Source: Paraburkholderia ferrariae NBRC 106233
GTDB taxonomy: Bacteria; Pseudomonadota; Gammaproteobacteria; Burkholderiales; Burkholderiaceae
Direction: 5' to 3'
Assembly: GCF_000685035.1 (NCBI RefSeq)
Contig: NZ_BAYB01000027.1
Coordinates: forward strand, 1 to 64,000
DNA length: 64,000 bases
Within the stretch, counting starts at the first letter, position 1; every line of letters starts with the position of its first letter. Below, piece by piece: positions 31,952-40,409 of this stretch. The notes below the pieces were generated by a model, which saw only the letters and a program-made list of their open reading frames with translations, was not told the DNA's origin and ran no database searches. Made by a program: the position numbers and the translations under genes.

Positions 31952-33781
31952 ATGCTTGAACAGCAACACCGATATCTGAAGACGAAGCTCGCCAAAGGCT
32001 CGGCGCTGGCATTTCTCGTCGCCGCGGCCGCCACGCTGGCCGTGGGCGCGCAAGCGGCCGCAGCCGACGACGCCGCAGCCAGCGCCGCGGCATCGAGCCC
32101 TGCAGCCGCGACGGGTACACCCGGCACGCCCGGCGAGCCGAAGGTGCAGGACCCCTACCTCGCGGGCTGGCTGCGCCTCACGCCGGACCGCAGTCCCAAG
32201 CCGCTCAAGCCGGGCGTGGACTACGGCATGGACCCGGCAACGGGCAAGTTCGTGTGGCCGAAGGCAACGCCCGAAGTGCACCAGGGCCAGCGCTTCCCCG
32301 GCGAGCTGACCACGTGGGACAAGAACAGCTACACGAAGAACGTGAAGGTGCTGGCGTTCTATCCCGGTGTCGATTCGCCCTTCCACGCCTGGAACAACAT
32401 CGCCGACTTCGACGGCCACCGCTACCTCTACATCCACGACCGCGACTACCTGCGCATCATGGATGTGACCGACCCCGCCAACGGCAAGGTGGTCTATTCG
32501 CGCGGCGGCGTGTGGGGCCCGAAGGGTTCGAGCGAGCCGTTCGATCCGAACAACGTTCACGACTACCTGGGCGGCGCCACCATCGCGTGGAGCAAGAAGC
32601 TCGGCAAGCCGGTGCTGGTGGCCTCGTTCGAGATCGGCCGCTATGGCCTCATGACCGAGAAGATCGACCAGCCCGACAAGGTGGCCGCGCAGCGCCACTA
32701 CAACTCGCTCAAGGGCTTCCGCGTGTACGAGATGGACGGCCCGCTGCCGGGCCAGTGGAAGCTGCTCGCCACCCGCACCACCGACTACAGGCACCCGGAC
32801 GCGCCCATCGGCCAGCAGCAAGGCTCCGGTTCGCTCGACGCGCCCGAGTACTACGGCGGCAAGTACATGATCGTGTCGTCGGCCCCCGACGACAGCTACG
32901 CGCTCACCGAATACCCGAACTACCTGTACTCGCCGGGCTACCAGGTGTGGGACATGTCGGACCCGGCCAATCCGGTGTTCCTCACGCAGATCTCGGTACC
33001 GGGCCAGATCCTCGGCAACAAGGAAGATGAGGATGCCTATCTGATGAATCCGCGCGCGGGCAACCGCACGTCGTGGATGGGCTCGCGCAATCCGATCTTC
33101 CTGCCGAGGCCGCTCGAGAACGGCGGCAAGATCGGCTTCGGCGCGATGGGCGGACTCGGCTTCTACTCGTTCGACCTCACGAATCCGGCAAAGCCGAAGA
33201 TCCTCGGCAACGTGAACACGCCGCCGAGCTACGCGGGCACCGAGTTCGACAACGCCGACGTGAGCCAGTACGCGCGCACCGGCTACGTGCTCACCAACGG
33301 CTATCCGATGAACCGCGACTGCTACGAGCCGTTCAAGGATATCTACGTGATCGACGCGCGCGATCCTTCGCACCTGAAAGTGGCGACCACCCTGCCGCGC
33401 CCCGAAGTGCCCAAAGGCGCGCCGTTCACGGACTTCTGCCAGCGCGGCGGCAACTTCGGCCCGAAGCGCGCCAACGCAATCGGCCAGCCGGGTACGTGGC
33501 GCCAGGGCATCGTGCCGTATTCGTTCTATAACGCGGGCGTGCAGATCTTCGACGTGAAAGATCCCGCGCACCCGAAGATCGCCGGCTATTTCGTGCCGGC
33601 GCTCGCGGACGAATCGCAACTGCCGTCGTACACGCTGGGCAAGGGGGTGTTCGCGATCTACACCGAGTATGACCGCAACATCATCTGGGCCTTCACCGAA
33701 AACGGTGCCTACGCGCTCTCCACGCCGCTGCTGGGCGCGCCGGTGACGGGCATGCCGGCCAAGCCCTGGCCGCCGCGGTAA
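31952..33781 (+). CDS. exported LVIVD-repeat beta-propeller protein
   Basis: A 609-residue protein. A hydrophobic signal (about 17-38, SALAFLVAAAATLAVGAQA) is followed by an Ala-rich linker and a beta-propeller of LVIVD-like blades such as YLRIMDVTDPANGKVVYSRG, YQVWDMSDPANPVFLTQIS, FYSFDLTNPAKPKILGNV and VQIFDVKDPAHPKIAGYF. LVIVD proteins are extracytoplasmic with undefined function. Gene order makes it a partner of the porin, possibly a surface or periplasmic binding or enzymatic protein for the imported substrate. GGAGG precedes the ATG. Confidence 0.85.
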   Translation: MLEQQHRYLKTKLAKGSALAFLVAAAATLAVGAQAAAADDAAASAAASSPAAATGTPGTPGEPKVQDPYLAGWLRLTPDRSPKPLKPGVDYGMDPATGKFVWPKATPEVHQGQRFPGELTTWDKNSYTKNVKVLAFYPGVDSPFHAWNNIADFDGHRYLYIHDRDYLRIMDVTDPANGKVVYSRGGVWGPKGSSEPFDPNNVHDYLGGATIAWSKKLGKPVLVASFEIGRYGLMTEKIDQPDKVAAQRHYNSLKGFRVYEMDGPLPGQWKLLATRTTDYRHPDAPIGQQQGSGSLDAPEYYGGKYMIVSSAPDDSYALTEYPNYLYSPGYQVWDMSDPANPVFLTQISVPGQILGNKEDEDAYLMNPRAGNRTSWMGSRNPIFLPRPLENGGKIGFGAMGGLGFYSFDLTNPAKPKILGNVNTPPSYAGTEFDNADVSQYARTGYVLTNGYPMNRDCYEPFKDIYVIDARDPSHLKVATTLPRPEVPKGAPFTDFCQRGGNFGPKRANAIGQPGTWRQGIVPYSFYNAGVQIFDVKDPAHPKIAGYFVPALADESQLPSYTLGKGVFAIYTEYDRNIIWAFTENGAYALSTPLLGAPVTGMPAKPWPPR

Positions 33782-33896
33782 GCACCTTCGTTGCGATAGT
33801 CGAAGTCATGGCAACGGCGCGGGCGTCTCGTTTTCGGGCCGCACGCGCCGTTTAGTGCGTCAGGATGCGCTGGATGCATCTGGATCGCCCGGGCCG

Positions 33897-34418
33897 CTAG
33901 CGCCCGCTTCGCTGCGCAGCCTGCCACGCCTCGATGCGCGGCAGCAGAGCCCGGCGCCTCGCGAGGCTTTCCGGCGGCCAGTACTGCTCGCGGTCGTAAT
34001 ACTCCGGCACGGCAGGCGTCGTTTCGGGCAGCACCACCCACGGCTGCCTCGACGCCGTAAAAATATGAATGTCCGGCGGCAGCCGGTCGGGATTGTCGAG
34101 CGTGCCGACACGGACGAACGACAGAACCGGCCCCGCGCCCGCGTAATGACTCCAGAGGGCCACCGAACACGTCGGGCAGCGGGCGATCTTCTGCCCCCGC
34201 CCGCTCTGGGACGGGGTATCGACCAGCATGGGCGCGCCGCCCAGCAATTCGAGGCGCTCGCTCTCGATCATCGCATTGAGCGCGAACGACGCCCCGCTCT
34301 CGCGCTGGCACCAGCGGCAATGGCAGCAATGCACGAAGAGCGGCGCACACAGCAGCCGATAGCGCACGAACCGGCAATCGCAGCCGCCTTCGATGGGGTA
34401 GTCAGTCGCATTCGTCAC
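33897..34418 (-). CDS. GFA (glutathione-dependent formaldehyde-activating-like) zinc protein
   Basis: A 173-residue protein of the GFA/CENP-V family. The cysteine set is visible: EGGCDCRFVRYRL, then FVHCCHCRWCQRESG, then ARCPTCSVALWSHY. These bind one structural and one exchangeable zinc. Homologues bind S-hydroxymethylglutathione or are of unknown role. The GTG start is placed by AAGGAG 8 bases upstream; a longer reading would add 26 unconserved residues. It stands alone, facing away from the FUSC gene. Confidence 0.82.
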   Translation of the reverse strand: MTNATDYPIEGGCDCRFVRYRLLCAPLFVHCCHCRWCQRESGASFALNAMIESERLELLGGAPMLVDTPSQSGRGQKIARCPTCSVALWSHYAGAGPVLSFVRVGTLDNPDRLPPDIHIFTASRQPWVVLPETTPAVPEYYDREQYWPPESLARRRALLPRIEAWQAAQRSGR

Positions 34419-34682
34419 GTGAAGTCTCCTTGCCGACCCGGCATTGCGATATTCCAGTAATTTTGTTCGGCTATCATTCGGGAAAACCCTGCCCATAGTT
34501 CGCGTGCCCTTACCCTGACGCGCGCCCCGCCGGGCCGGGTGTCAAGCCTCGCCGAGCGCATGCCTCGCCGGAGATCCCGGCCGGGACACGCGTGCGGCGT
34601 CCATTCAATGCCGGGCCGTCATGCCCGGCCATCGGCGCAAGGCCACAAGCCGGGACGCCGATCTGTACGGATCGCATCGAAG

Positions 34683-35888
34683 ATGATTGCCGCCGCCTGC
34701 TCCCGCGTGCTAGACCGGGCGCTCGCCCACGACCCCGAATTCTCGCGTCTGCGCAATGCGGGCCGCTCGACGCTCGCCTGCGTCCTGACCGCCGCGCTCA
34801 ACGTTGCCTGGACGCTCCAGCACCACGAGGACATCACCCTCGCCGCGCCCGGCACGCTGTTCGCCATGATCGCGCCGCTCTTTCTGCGCGAAAGCCGCCT
34901 GTCGGGCTGGCTCGTTTCGCTCTTCGCGATGGCCTTCTGGGCCTGCGCGTCGTTCGCCGCGTCGGCGCTGATCGCGTCGCAGCCGGAACTGCGCTATGCC
35001 GGGCTTCTGCTCGTCGTGTTCATCGGCATGCTCTGCCAGCCGCTCGGACCGCGCGCCGTAGGCAGCGCGCTGCTTGCGCTCGTGGCGTTCTACCTGGGCC
35101 TGTACCTGCATCCTTCGCATGACAAGCTGCTCGCCATGCTCGCCGTGATGGCGAGCGCGCCGGTCGTGGTGGCGTTCGTGGGGCGCATCGTGCTGCCGAT
35201 GGCGCCGCGCGATGGGGAATGGCGCGCGTTCGCGCGGGCGCTTTACCACGGTGCCTCCAGCGCAAGAGCCCGCGCCGGCGACGCCGTGCGCGGGGCCGGC
35301 CGCCTGTGCGCGAGACTCCGTCAACCGCGGCTGGCCGACGTTGCCGCGCTCGCCCGCGGGCACCGGCATCTCGCCTGGCGCACGGCCGCGCTGGCGACGA
35401 TCTCGGCCCTGCTGGCCATGCTCGCGGGAAGCGAATTGTCGGAAGACCGTTCCATGTGGGCGGTCATCAGCACGTTCGTGGTGTTCCTCGGCACCCACTC
35501 GCGCGAGGACACGCTCGCCCGCGTCGCCAAACGGCTCACGGGCACGCTTGCGGGCGCCGCGGTCAGCGCGCTCCTCGTGATCGCGTTCCCGCACGAGGCC
35601 GGCATTCTCATGGCGGCCATGGCGCTATCGGTGTTCGGGTGGGCCTATTTCATTCTCCACGCCTATGCGCGCGGCGTGTTCTTCATCACCCTGCTCGTGG
35701 GCCTCGTGTATGGCCAGCTTGGCTTCGCGATCGTGCCGCTCGCGAAGCTGCGCATCGAGGAAGTGGTGGCCGGCTGCCTCATTTCGGTGGCGGTGGCCGT
35801 GTTGCTGATGCCCTCCGCGGCCGCCCGGGCGGCAAAGGCGAAGGTGAACGCGGAGGTCGAGGTAGAGGCGAGCCTCGCGGCGGAGTGA
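34683..35888 (+). CDS. FUSC-family inner-membrane efflux protein (AaeB-like)
   Basis: A 401-residue protein with two blocks of hydrophobic helices (about residues 28-165 and 235-375) separated by a soluble loop, the layout of FUSC/AaeB aromatic-acid exporters. The second block contains the family signature RSMWAVISTFVVFLG followed by KRLTGTLAGAAVSALL. It is about two-thirds the usual AaeB length. No membrane-fusion partner gene is adjacent. The ATG chosen begins just before the first helix; in-frame sequence upstream looks like non-coding leader. Confidence 0.78.
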   Translation: MIAAACSRVLDRALAHDPEFSRLRNAGRSTLACVLTAALNVAWTLQHHEDITLAAPGTLFAMIAPLFLRESRLSGWLVSLFAMAFWACASFAASALIASQPELRYAGLLLVVFIGMLCQPLGPRAVGSALLALVAFYLGLYLHPSHDKLLAMLAVMASAPVVVAFVGRIVLPMAPRDGEWRAFARALYHGASSARARAGDAVRGAGRLCARLRQPRLADVAALARGHRHLAWRTAALATISALLAMLAGSELSEDRSMWAVISTFVVFLGTHSREDTLARVAKRLTGTLAGAAVSALLVIAFPHEAGILMAAMALSVFGWAYFILHAYARGVFFITLLVGLVYGQLGFAIVPLAKLRIEEVVAGCLISVAVAVLLMPSAAARAAKAKVNAEVEVEASLAAE

Positions 35889-35974
35889 AGGCGGCCCGCG
35901 TGACGCAGTGTGCCGCGGCACGCAGCCGCCCAGGCTCTTAACGGCCCGGGTTTTCGCCTTCCGTCTCGGTCGGA

Positions 35975-35999
35975 GCGTCCCGGGACCGGCCCGGGACGC
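35975..35999. terminator. strong GC hairpin between convergent FUSC and metE genes
   Basis: GCGTCCCGGG-ACCGG-CCCGGGACGC has perfect 10-bp arms and a 5-base loop, sited between two converging genes. It lacks a T tract on either strand, so it may be a bidirectional transcript-end stabiliser rather than a textbook intrinsic terminator. Confidence 0.5.
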
Positions 36000-36024
36000 C
36001 TGTGTACGGCTGACGACGTGAGCG

Positions 36025-38319
36025 TTATTGGGCCTGGCTGCGCAGCACCTTTGCCGCGGCCACCATGTTGGTCAGCGCCGGAATCACTTCCGCCCACTGG
36101 CGCGTCTTCAGGCCGCAGTCCGGGTTCACCCACAGGCGCCCCGCCGGCACGCGTTCGGCCGCCTTCTGCATCAGCGCCACGATGTGCTCCTGCGTCGGGA
36201 TGTTCGGCGAGTGAATGTCATAGACGCCCGGCCCGATTTCGTTCGGATACCTGAAGTTGTCGAACGCGTCGAGCAGTTCCATATCCGAGCGCGAGGTCTC
36301 GATCGTGATGACGTCCGCGTCCATGTCGGCGATCGACGCAATGATGTCGTTGAACTCCGAATAGCACATATGCGTGTGGATCTGCGTTTCGTCCTGCACG
36401 CCGTTGGCCGCGATGCGGAACGACTCCACCGCCCAGCGCAGGTACTCGCCCCACTGGGCGCGGCGCAGCGGCAAGCCTTCGCGCAGCGCGGCCTCGTCGA
36501 TCTGGATCACGCGCACGCCGGCCTTTTCCAGGTCCAGCACTTCTTCGCGGATCGCCAGCGCGAGCTGGTAGCACGACACCGACCGCGGCTGGTCGTCGCG
36601 CACGAACGACCAGTTCAGGATCGTCACCGGGCCCGTGAGCATGCCCTTCATCGGCTTGTTCGTGAGCGACTGGGCGTAGGTGATCCACGCCACCGTCATC
36701 GCCTGCGGGCGGCTGATGTCGCCGAACAGAATGGGCGGCTTCACGCAGCGCGAGCCGTACGACTGCACCCAGCCGAACTGGCTGAACGCGTAGCCGTTCA
36801 ACTGCTCGCCGAAGTATTCGACCATGTCGTTGCGCTCGGCCTCGCCGTGCACGAGCACGTCCAGACCCAGCGCTTCCTGTTCGCGCACGCTGCGCTCGAT
36901 TTCCCTGCGCATCGCCACCTGGTAGCCGGCGTCGTCGAGGCGGCCCGCCTTGTGCTCGCTGCGTGCGTGGCGAATGTCCGCGGTCTGCGGGAACGAGCCG
37001 ATCGTCGTGGTCGGGTACGCGGGCAGGTTCAGGATGGCGGACTGCTTCGGCGCGCGCTCCGCATAGGCGTGCTGGCGCTTGCCGAGCGCCGCGTCGATGC
37101 GCGCGATCGCGGCCTTCACCGCCGGGTTGTTCACGCGCGGCGAGTTGCGGCGCGCGGCGATGGCGGCGGCGTTCGCGGCCAGCGCGTCGGCAACCTGGTC
37201 GCGCCGGCCGTTCAGCGCGGCGGCCAGCACCTGGAGTTCGTCGAGCTTTTGCAGCGCGAATGCGAGCCACGAGCGGATTTCGGCGTCGAGCTTTGCTTCG
37301 CTCGCGAGATCGACCGGCACGTGCAGCAGCGAGCACGACGGGGCGATCCACAGACGTTCGCCCAGTTGCTGCGCGAGCGGTGCGAGCCATTCGAGTGCGG
37401 CGTTCAGGTCCGTCTTCCAGATGTTGCGGCCGTTGATGGCGCCCACCGAAAGGACGCTTTGCGCGGGCAGCTTCTGCGCGGCCCGTGCGACTTCGTCGCG
37501 GGCGTTGATCGCGTCGATATGCAAACCGTCCACCGGCAGGCTGCATGCGAGATCGAGATTCTCCTTGAGCTGGCCGAAGTACGTTGCCAGCAGCAGCTTC
37601 ACGCTGCGCACTTCGAAGCCTTCGTACGCGCTCGCGAACGCTTCGCGCCAGGCGGGTTCGAGTTCGGTCACGAGAATCGGCTCGTCGATCTGCACCCACT
37701 CCACGCCCACGGCGTTTAAGTGGCTCAGCAGCGCCCGATACACGGCCATGAGGCGCGGCAGCAGCGCGAGCTTGTCCGAATCGTCTTTCGCCTTGCCGAG
37801 CCAGAGGTAGGTCAGCGGTCCGATGATCACTGGTTTGACCTTCACGCCCAGCGCCTGCGCTTCGCGCAGTTGCCCGGAAAGGCGCGAGAAGTCGAGATTG
37901 AATTGCGTATCGGCCGTGAATTCGGGGACGATGTAGTGATAGTTGGTATCGAACCACTTCGTCATTTCGCCGGCCGCCACGCCGCCGCAGCACGCTGCGT
38001 GCTCTTCGGCACCCGCCGCCGAGCGGCCGCGCGCCACGCGGAAATAGTTGTCGAGCTTGTCGCCATGAAAGCCCTGTACGCGCGCCGGCAGATTGCCGAG
38101 CGTGAAGCTCATGTCGAGCACCTGGTCGTAGAACGCGAAGTCGCCGACGGGCGCGAGATCGAGTCCCTTCTGCTGGTCCCAGTGGCGCGCGCGCAGCTGC
38201 GCGCCGAGCGCCTTGAGTTCGTCGCGCGAGCTCTCACCCTTCCAGTAGCGTTCGAGACCGAACTTGAGTTCGCGTTTTGCGCCGATGCGCGGAAAGCCGA
38301 GGTTATGCGTCGTGACCAT
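36025..38319 (-). CDS. metE: cobalamin-independent methionine synthase
   Basis: A 764-residue enzyme methylating homocysteine from 5-methyltetrahydropteroyltriglutamate. The N-terminal half begins THNLGFPRIGAKRELKF. The C-terminal catalytic half has the zinc ligands in THMCYSEFND (His, Cys), DVLVHGEAERNDMVEYF (Glu region) and VNPDCGLKTRQW (Cys), and TTIGSFPQT for the homocysteine site. The length agrees with E. coli MetE. Two ATGs (38361, 38331) lie further upstream; the one chosen begins at the conserved block. A 9-bp-arm inverted repeat upstream resembles MetR sites, but no metR gene is adjacent. Confidence 0.96.
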   Translation of the reverse strand: MVTTHNLGFPRIGAKRELKFGLERYWKGESSRDELKALGAQLRARHWDQQKGLDLAPVGDFAFYDQVLDMSFTLGNLPARVQGFHGDKLDNYFRVARGRSAAGAEEHAACCGGVAAGEMTKWFDTNYHYIVPEFTADTQFNLDFSRLSGQLREAQALGVKVKPVIIGPLTYLWLGKAKDDSDKLALLPRLMAVYRALLSHLNAVGVEWVQIDEPILVTELEPAWREAFASAYEGFEVRSVKLLLATYFGQLKENLDLACSLPVDGLHIDAINARDEVARAAQKLPAQSVLSVGAINGRNIWKTDLNAALEWLAPLAQQLGERLWIAPSCSLLHVPVDLASEAKLDAEIRSWLAFALQKLDELQVLAAALNGRRDQVADALAANAAAIAARRNSPRVNNPAVKAAIARIDAALGKRQHAYAERAPKQSAILNLPAYPTTTIGSFPQTADIRHARSEHKAGRLDDAGYQVAMRREIERSVREQEALGLDVLVHGEAERNDMVEYFGEQLNGYAFSQFGWVQSYGSRCVKPPILFGDISRPQAMTVAWITYAQSLTNKPMKGMLTGPVTILNWSFVRDDQPRSVSCYQLALAIREEVLDLEKAGVRVIQIDEAALREGLPLRRAQWGEYLRWAVESFRIAANGVQDETQIHTHMCYSEFNDIIASIADMDADVITIETSRSDMELLDAFDNFRYPNEIGPGVYDIHSPNIPTQEHIVALMQKAAERVPAGRLWVNPDCGLKTRQWAEVIPALTNMVAAAKVLRSQAQ

Positions 38320-38378
38320 GGAGGCTGCCATCCGATGAGAGTTGCTGGGATTGGCAGCCATGATAGGGTTTCCAGATT

Positions 38379-38403
38379 ATGAAATAAAATGGCATTATTT
38401 CAT
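38379..38403. promoter_or_regulatory. inverted repeat upstream of metE (MetR-like box)
   Basis: ATGAAATAA-AATGGCA-TTATTTCAT, with 9-bp perfect arms. Both outer ends contain the TGAA/TTCA half-sites of MetR operators. It lies 60 bp upstream of the metE start used here. Further TTCATT copies follow to 38425. Confidence 0.55.
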
Positions 38404-38581
38404 TCATCCATTAGTTTTTTTCATTTATAACCCCGGGGTGCCCATCATGCTCGAACGCACTCATCTCGTCATCGTCCGATCCGGCGCAGGCGGCCCTTGC
38501 GCGATGCGAACATGGCAGCCGCACGAAATATACGAGAGAATATATTGAAAGAAGACGTATCCCCAACTGGAGCACGACGCG

Positions 38582-39241
38582 GTGAACAGCCATTCGAAGC
38601 AGGCGGTGGGAGAGCACTTCTCTCTCGCGGCCATGGAGCACGCCCGGGCCATGACCTGGAAAGCAGTCGAGCAGATTGCCGAGGCCCTGCGGCCCGGCAT
38701 GCGCGAGTCGGAAGCCAACCTGCGCGGCAAGGAAATCCTCCAGGCGCTCGGCATGGAGCGCATCTGGCACCCGGTACTGATCCGCTTCGGCGAAAACACG
38801 CTGCGCACCTTCAAGGAACGTTCCGCAGGCGACCCCGTGCTCGGCGAGGACGACATCTTCTTCGTCGATCTGGGCGTGGTCTGGGGCGGCCACGAGGGCG
38901 ATGCCGGCGCGACCTTCGTCACGGGCAGCGACCGCGAGATGCACGATTGCGCGCGTGCCGCCAGGACCGTGTTCGACGAAGTCGAAGCCCACTGGCGCGG
39001 CACCGGATGCAGCGGCATCGCGCTCTACGACTACGCGGCCGAACGGGCCGAGGCGCACGGCTGGCGCCTGAACGTCGATATCAAAGGCCATCGCGTGAGC
39101 GACTTTCCCCACGCGATCTACAAGGCGGGCAACCTGGGCGACTTCGACGCGGCGCCTGCGGCGGGCCTGTGGATCCTCGAAATCCAGATCGCCCACCCCA
39201 CGCGGCCCTTCGGCGCGTTCTACGAGGATCTGCTCGCGTAG
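38582..39241 (+). CDS. M24 (methionine aminopeptidase/creatinase fold) family protein
   Basis: A 219-residue pita-bread-fold protein. FFVDLGVVWGGHEGDAGATF contains the two metal aspartates of the M24 family, GHRVSDFPHAIY the histidine region, and LWILEIQIAHPTRPFGAFYE the late glutamate. It lacks the N-terminal creatinase domain, so it is a minimal catalytic domain. The substrate is unknown: an Xaa-Pro peptide or a creatinine-like compound. The GTG start has GGAG 9 bases upstream. It is followed closely by a LysR gene and then formate dehydrogenase. Confidence 0.75.
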   Translation: MNSHSKQAVGEHFSLAAMEHARAMTWKAVEQIAEALRPGMRESEANLRGKEILQALGMERIWHPVLIRFGENTLRTFKERSAGDPVLGEDDIFFVDLGVVWGGHEGDAGATFVTGSDREMHDCARAARTVFDEVEAHWRGTGCSGIALYDYAAERAEAHGWRLNVDIKGHRVSDFPHAIYKAGNLGDFDAAPAAGLWILEIQIAHPTRPFGAFYEDLLA

Positions 39242-39275
39242 GTGCGTTCGCGCATCGGCCTCGCGCGCGCCCGCG

Positions 39276-40193
39276 ATGTTCATTCGCCAACTCAACTACC
39301 TCGTCACGCTCGCGCGCGAGCAGCACTTCGCGCGTGCAGCCGAAGTCTGCAACGTCTCGCAGCCCGCGCTTTCCTCGGCCATCCGCAGCCTGGAGAACGA
39401 ACTCGGCCTCGTGATCGTGCAGCGCGGCAGGCGCTTTCTCGGCTTTACCGAAGAAGGCGAGCGCGTGCTGGGCTGGGCGCGCCAGACGCTGGCGACGCTC
39501 GAACACATGCGCCAGGATGCGTCCGCAGCACGCGTGCGCTTGAGCGGCACGCTCAGGATCGGTGTGATTCCCACCACGCTGCCCGTGGTGAGCCTGCTCG
39601 TCGCCAGTTGCCGCGCCGAACACGCCGAGATCCGCTTTTCGCTGCGCTCGCTCAGTTCGACCGACATCCTGCGCCAGCTCGACGACTTCGAGCTCGACAT
39701 CGGTTTCACCTACCTCGACCGCGAGGTGCAGGCCGGCTTCGCCGTCTCGCCGCTCTATCGCGAGCGCTATGTCCTGATGTCGCCTGCCGGCAGCGGCGAA
39801 GGCGCCTGTGCCGGCATCGACCGCTGGGCCGATCTGGGCGGCCTGCAGCTCTGCCTGCTCAATGCGTCCATGCAGAACCGCCAGGTTATCAACGCGGCGC
39901 TGCGGCGCGCGGGGGTGCAGCCCACCGTGGTCGCGGAGGCCGATTCGCTGCTCACGCTGCTCTCGAGCATCCAGCACGTGCAGGTGCACAGCGTGCTGCC
40001 GCATAGCTTGCTCGGCAGCGTGCATGGCCACGGTGCGTTCGCGGCCACCCTGCTCAAGCCCGAGCTCACGCGCGAGATCGGCCTCATCACGCGCAATGCC
40101 CCCGTGATGCCGCCGCTCGTTTCGGCGCTGTGGGAAGCGGCGCAGCGCCTCGACCTGCAGGGCCGCTTCGACGCCCTGCTCTCCGATACCTGA
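39276..40193 (+). CDS. LysR-family regulator upstream of formate dehydrogenase
   Basis: A 305-residue regulator. The HTH is RQLNYLVTLAREQHFARAAE followed by SQPALSSAIRSLENELGL; the effector domain begins LRIGVIPTTLPVVSLLVA. It lies 216 bp before the NAD-dependent formate dehydrogenase gene in the same direction, and similar LysR genes accompany that enzyme in other Burkholderiaceae, so it is the probable activator. The start codon lies 34 bp after the M24 stop. Confidence 0.87.
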   Translation: MFIRQLNYLVTLAREQHFARAAEVCNVSQPALSSAIRSLENELGLVIVQRGRRFLGFTEEGERVLGWARQTLATLEHMRQDASAARVRLSGTLRIGVIPTTLPVVSLLVASCRAEHAEIRFSLRSLSSTDILRQLDDFELDIGFTYLDREVQAGFAVSPLYRERYVLMSPAGSGEGACAGIDRWADLGGLQLCLLNASMQNRQVINAALRRAGVQPTVVAEADSLLTLLSSIQHVQVHSVLPHSLLGSVHGHGAFAATLLKPELTREIGLITRNAPVMPPLVSALWEAAQRLDLQGRFDALLSDT

Positions 40194-40409
40194 AACGGGT
40201 GGGCACGGTCTGCATCGACCGCGCTCGCGCATGTTGATAAGCCGCAGTTATCAGCCGATCCCTCCAAACGATTGGACCCGCCCCCACGTCCTCGACAACA
40301 CTCTGGCCATCGATCTTTCGCGCACCGAACGATCGTAGCAAGGGCAGAACGGCGCTGCTGCACCGCGCCTGCCCGCCCCGTTCTTCTCTTTCAACATGGA
40401 GTGAGATTC

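Noticed and set aside
31772..33619. Open minus-strand frame of 615 codons opposite the LVIVD gene
   Set aside because: Arg/His/Val-rich composition with no signal or start site; the plus strand encodes a recognisable propeller.
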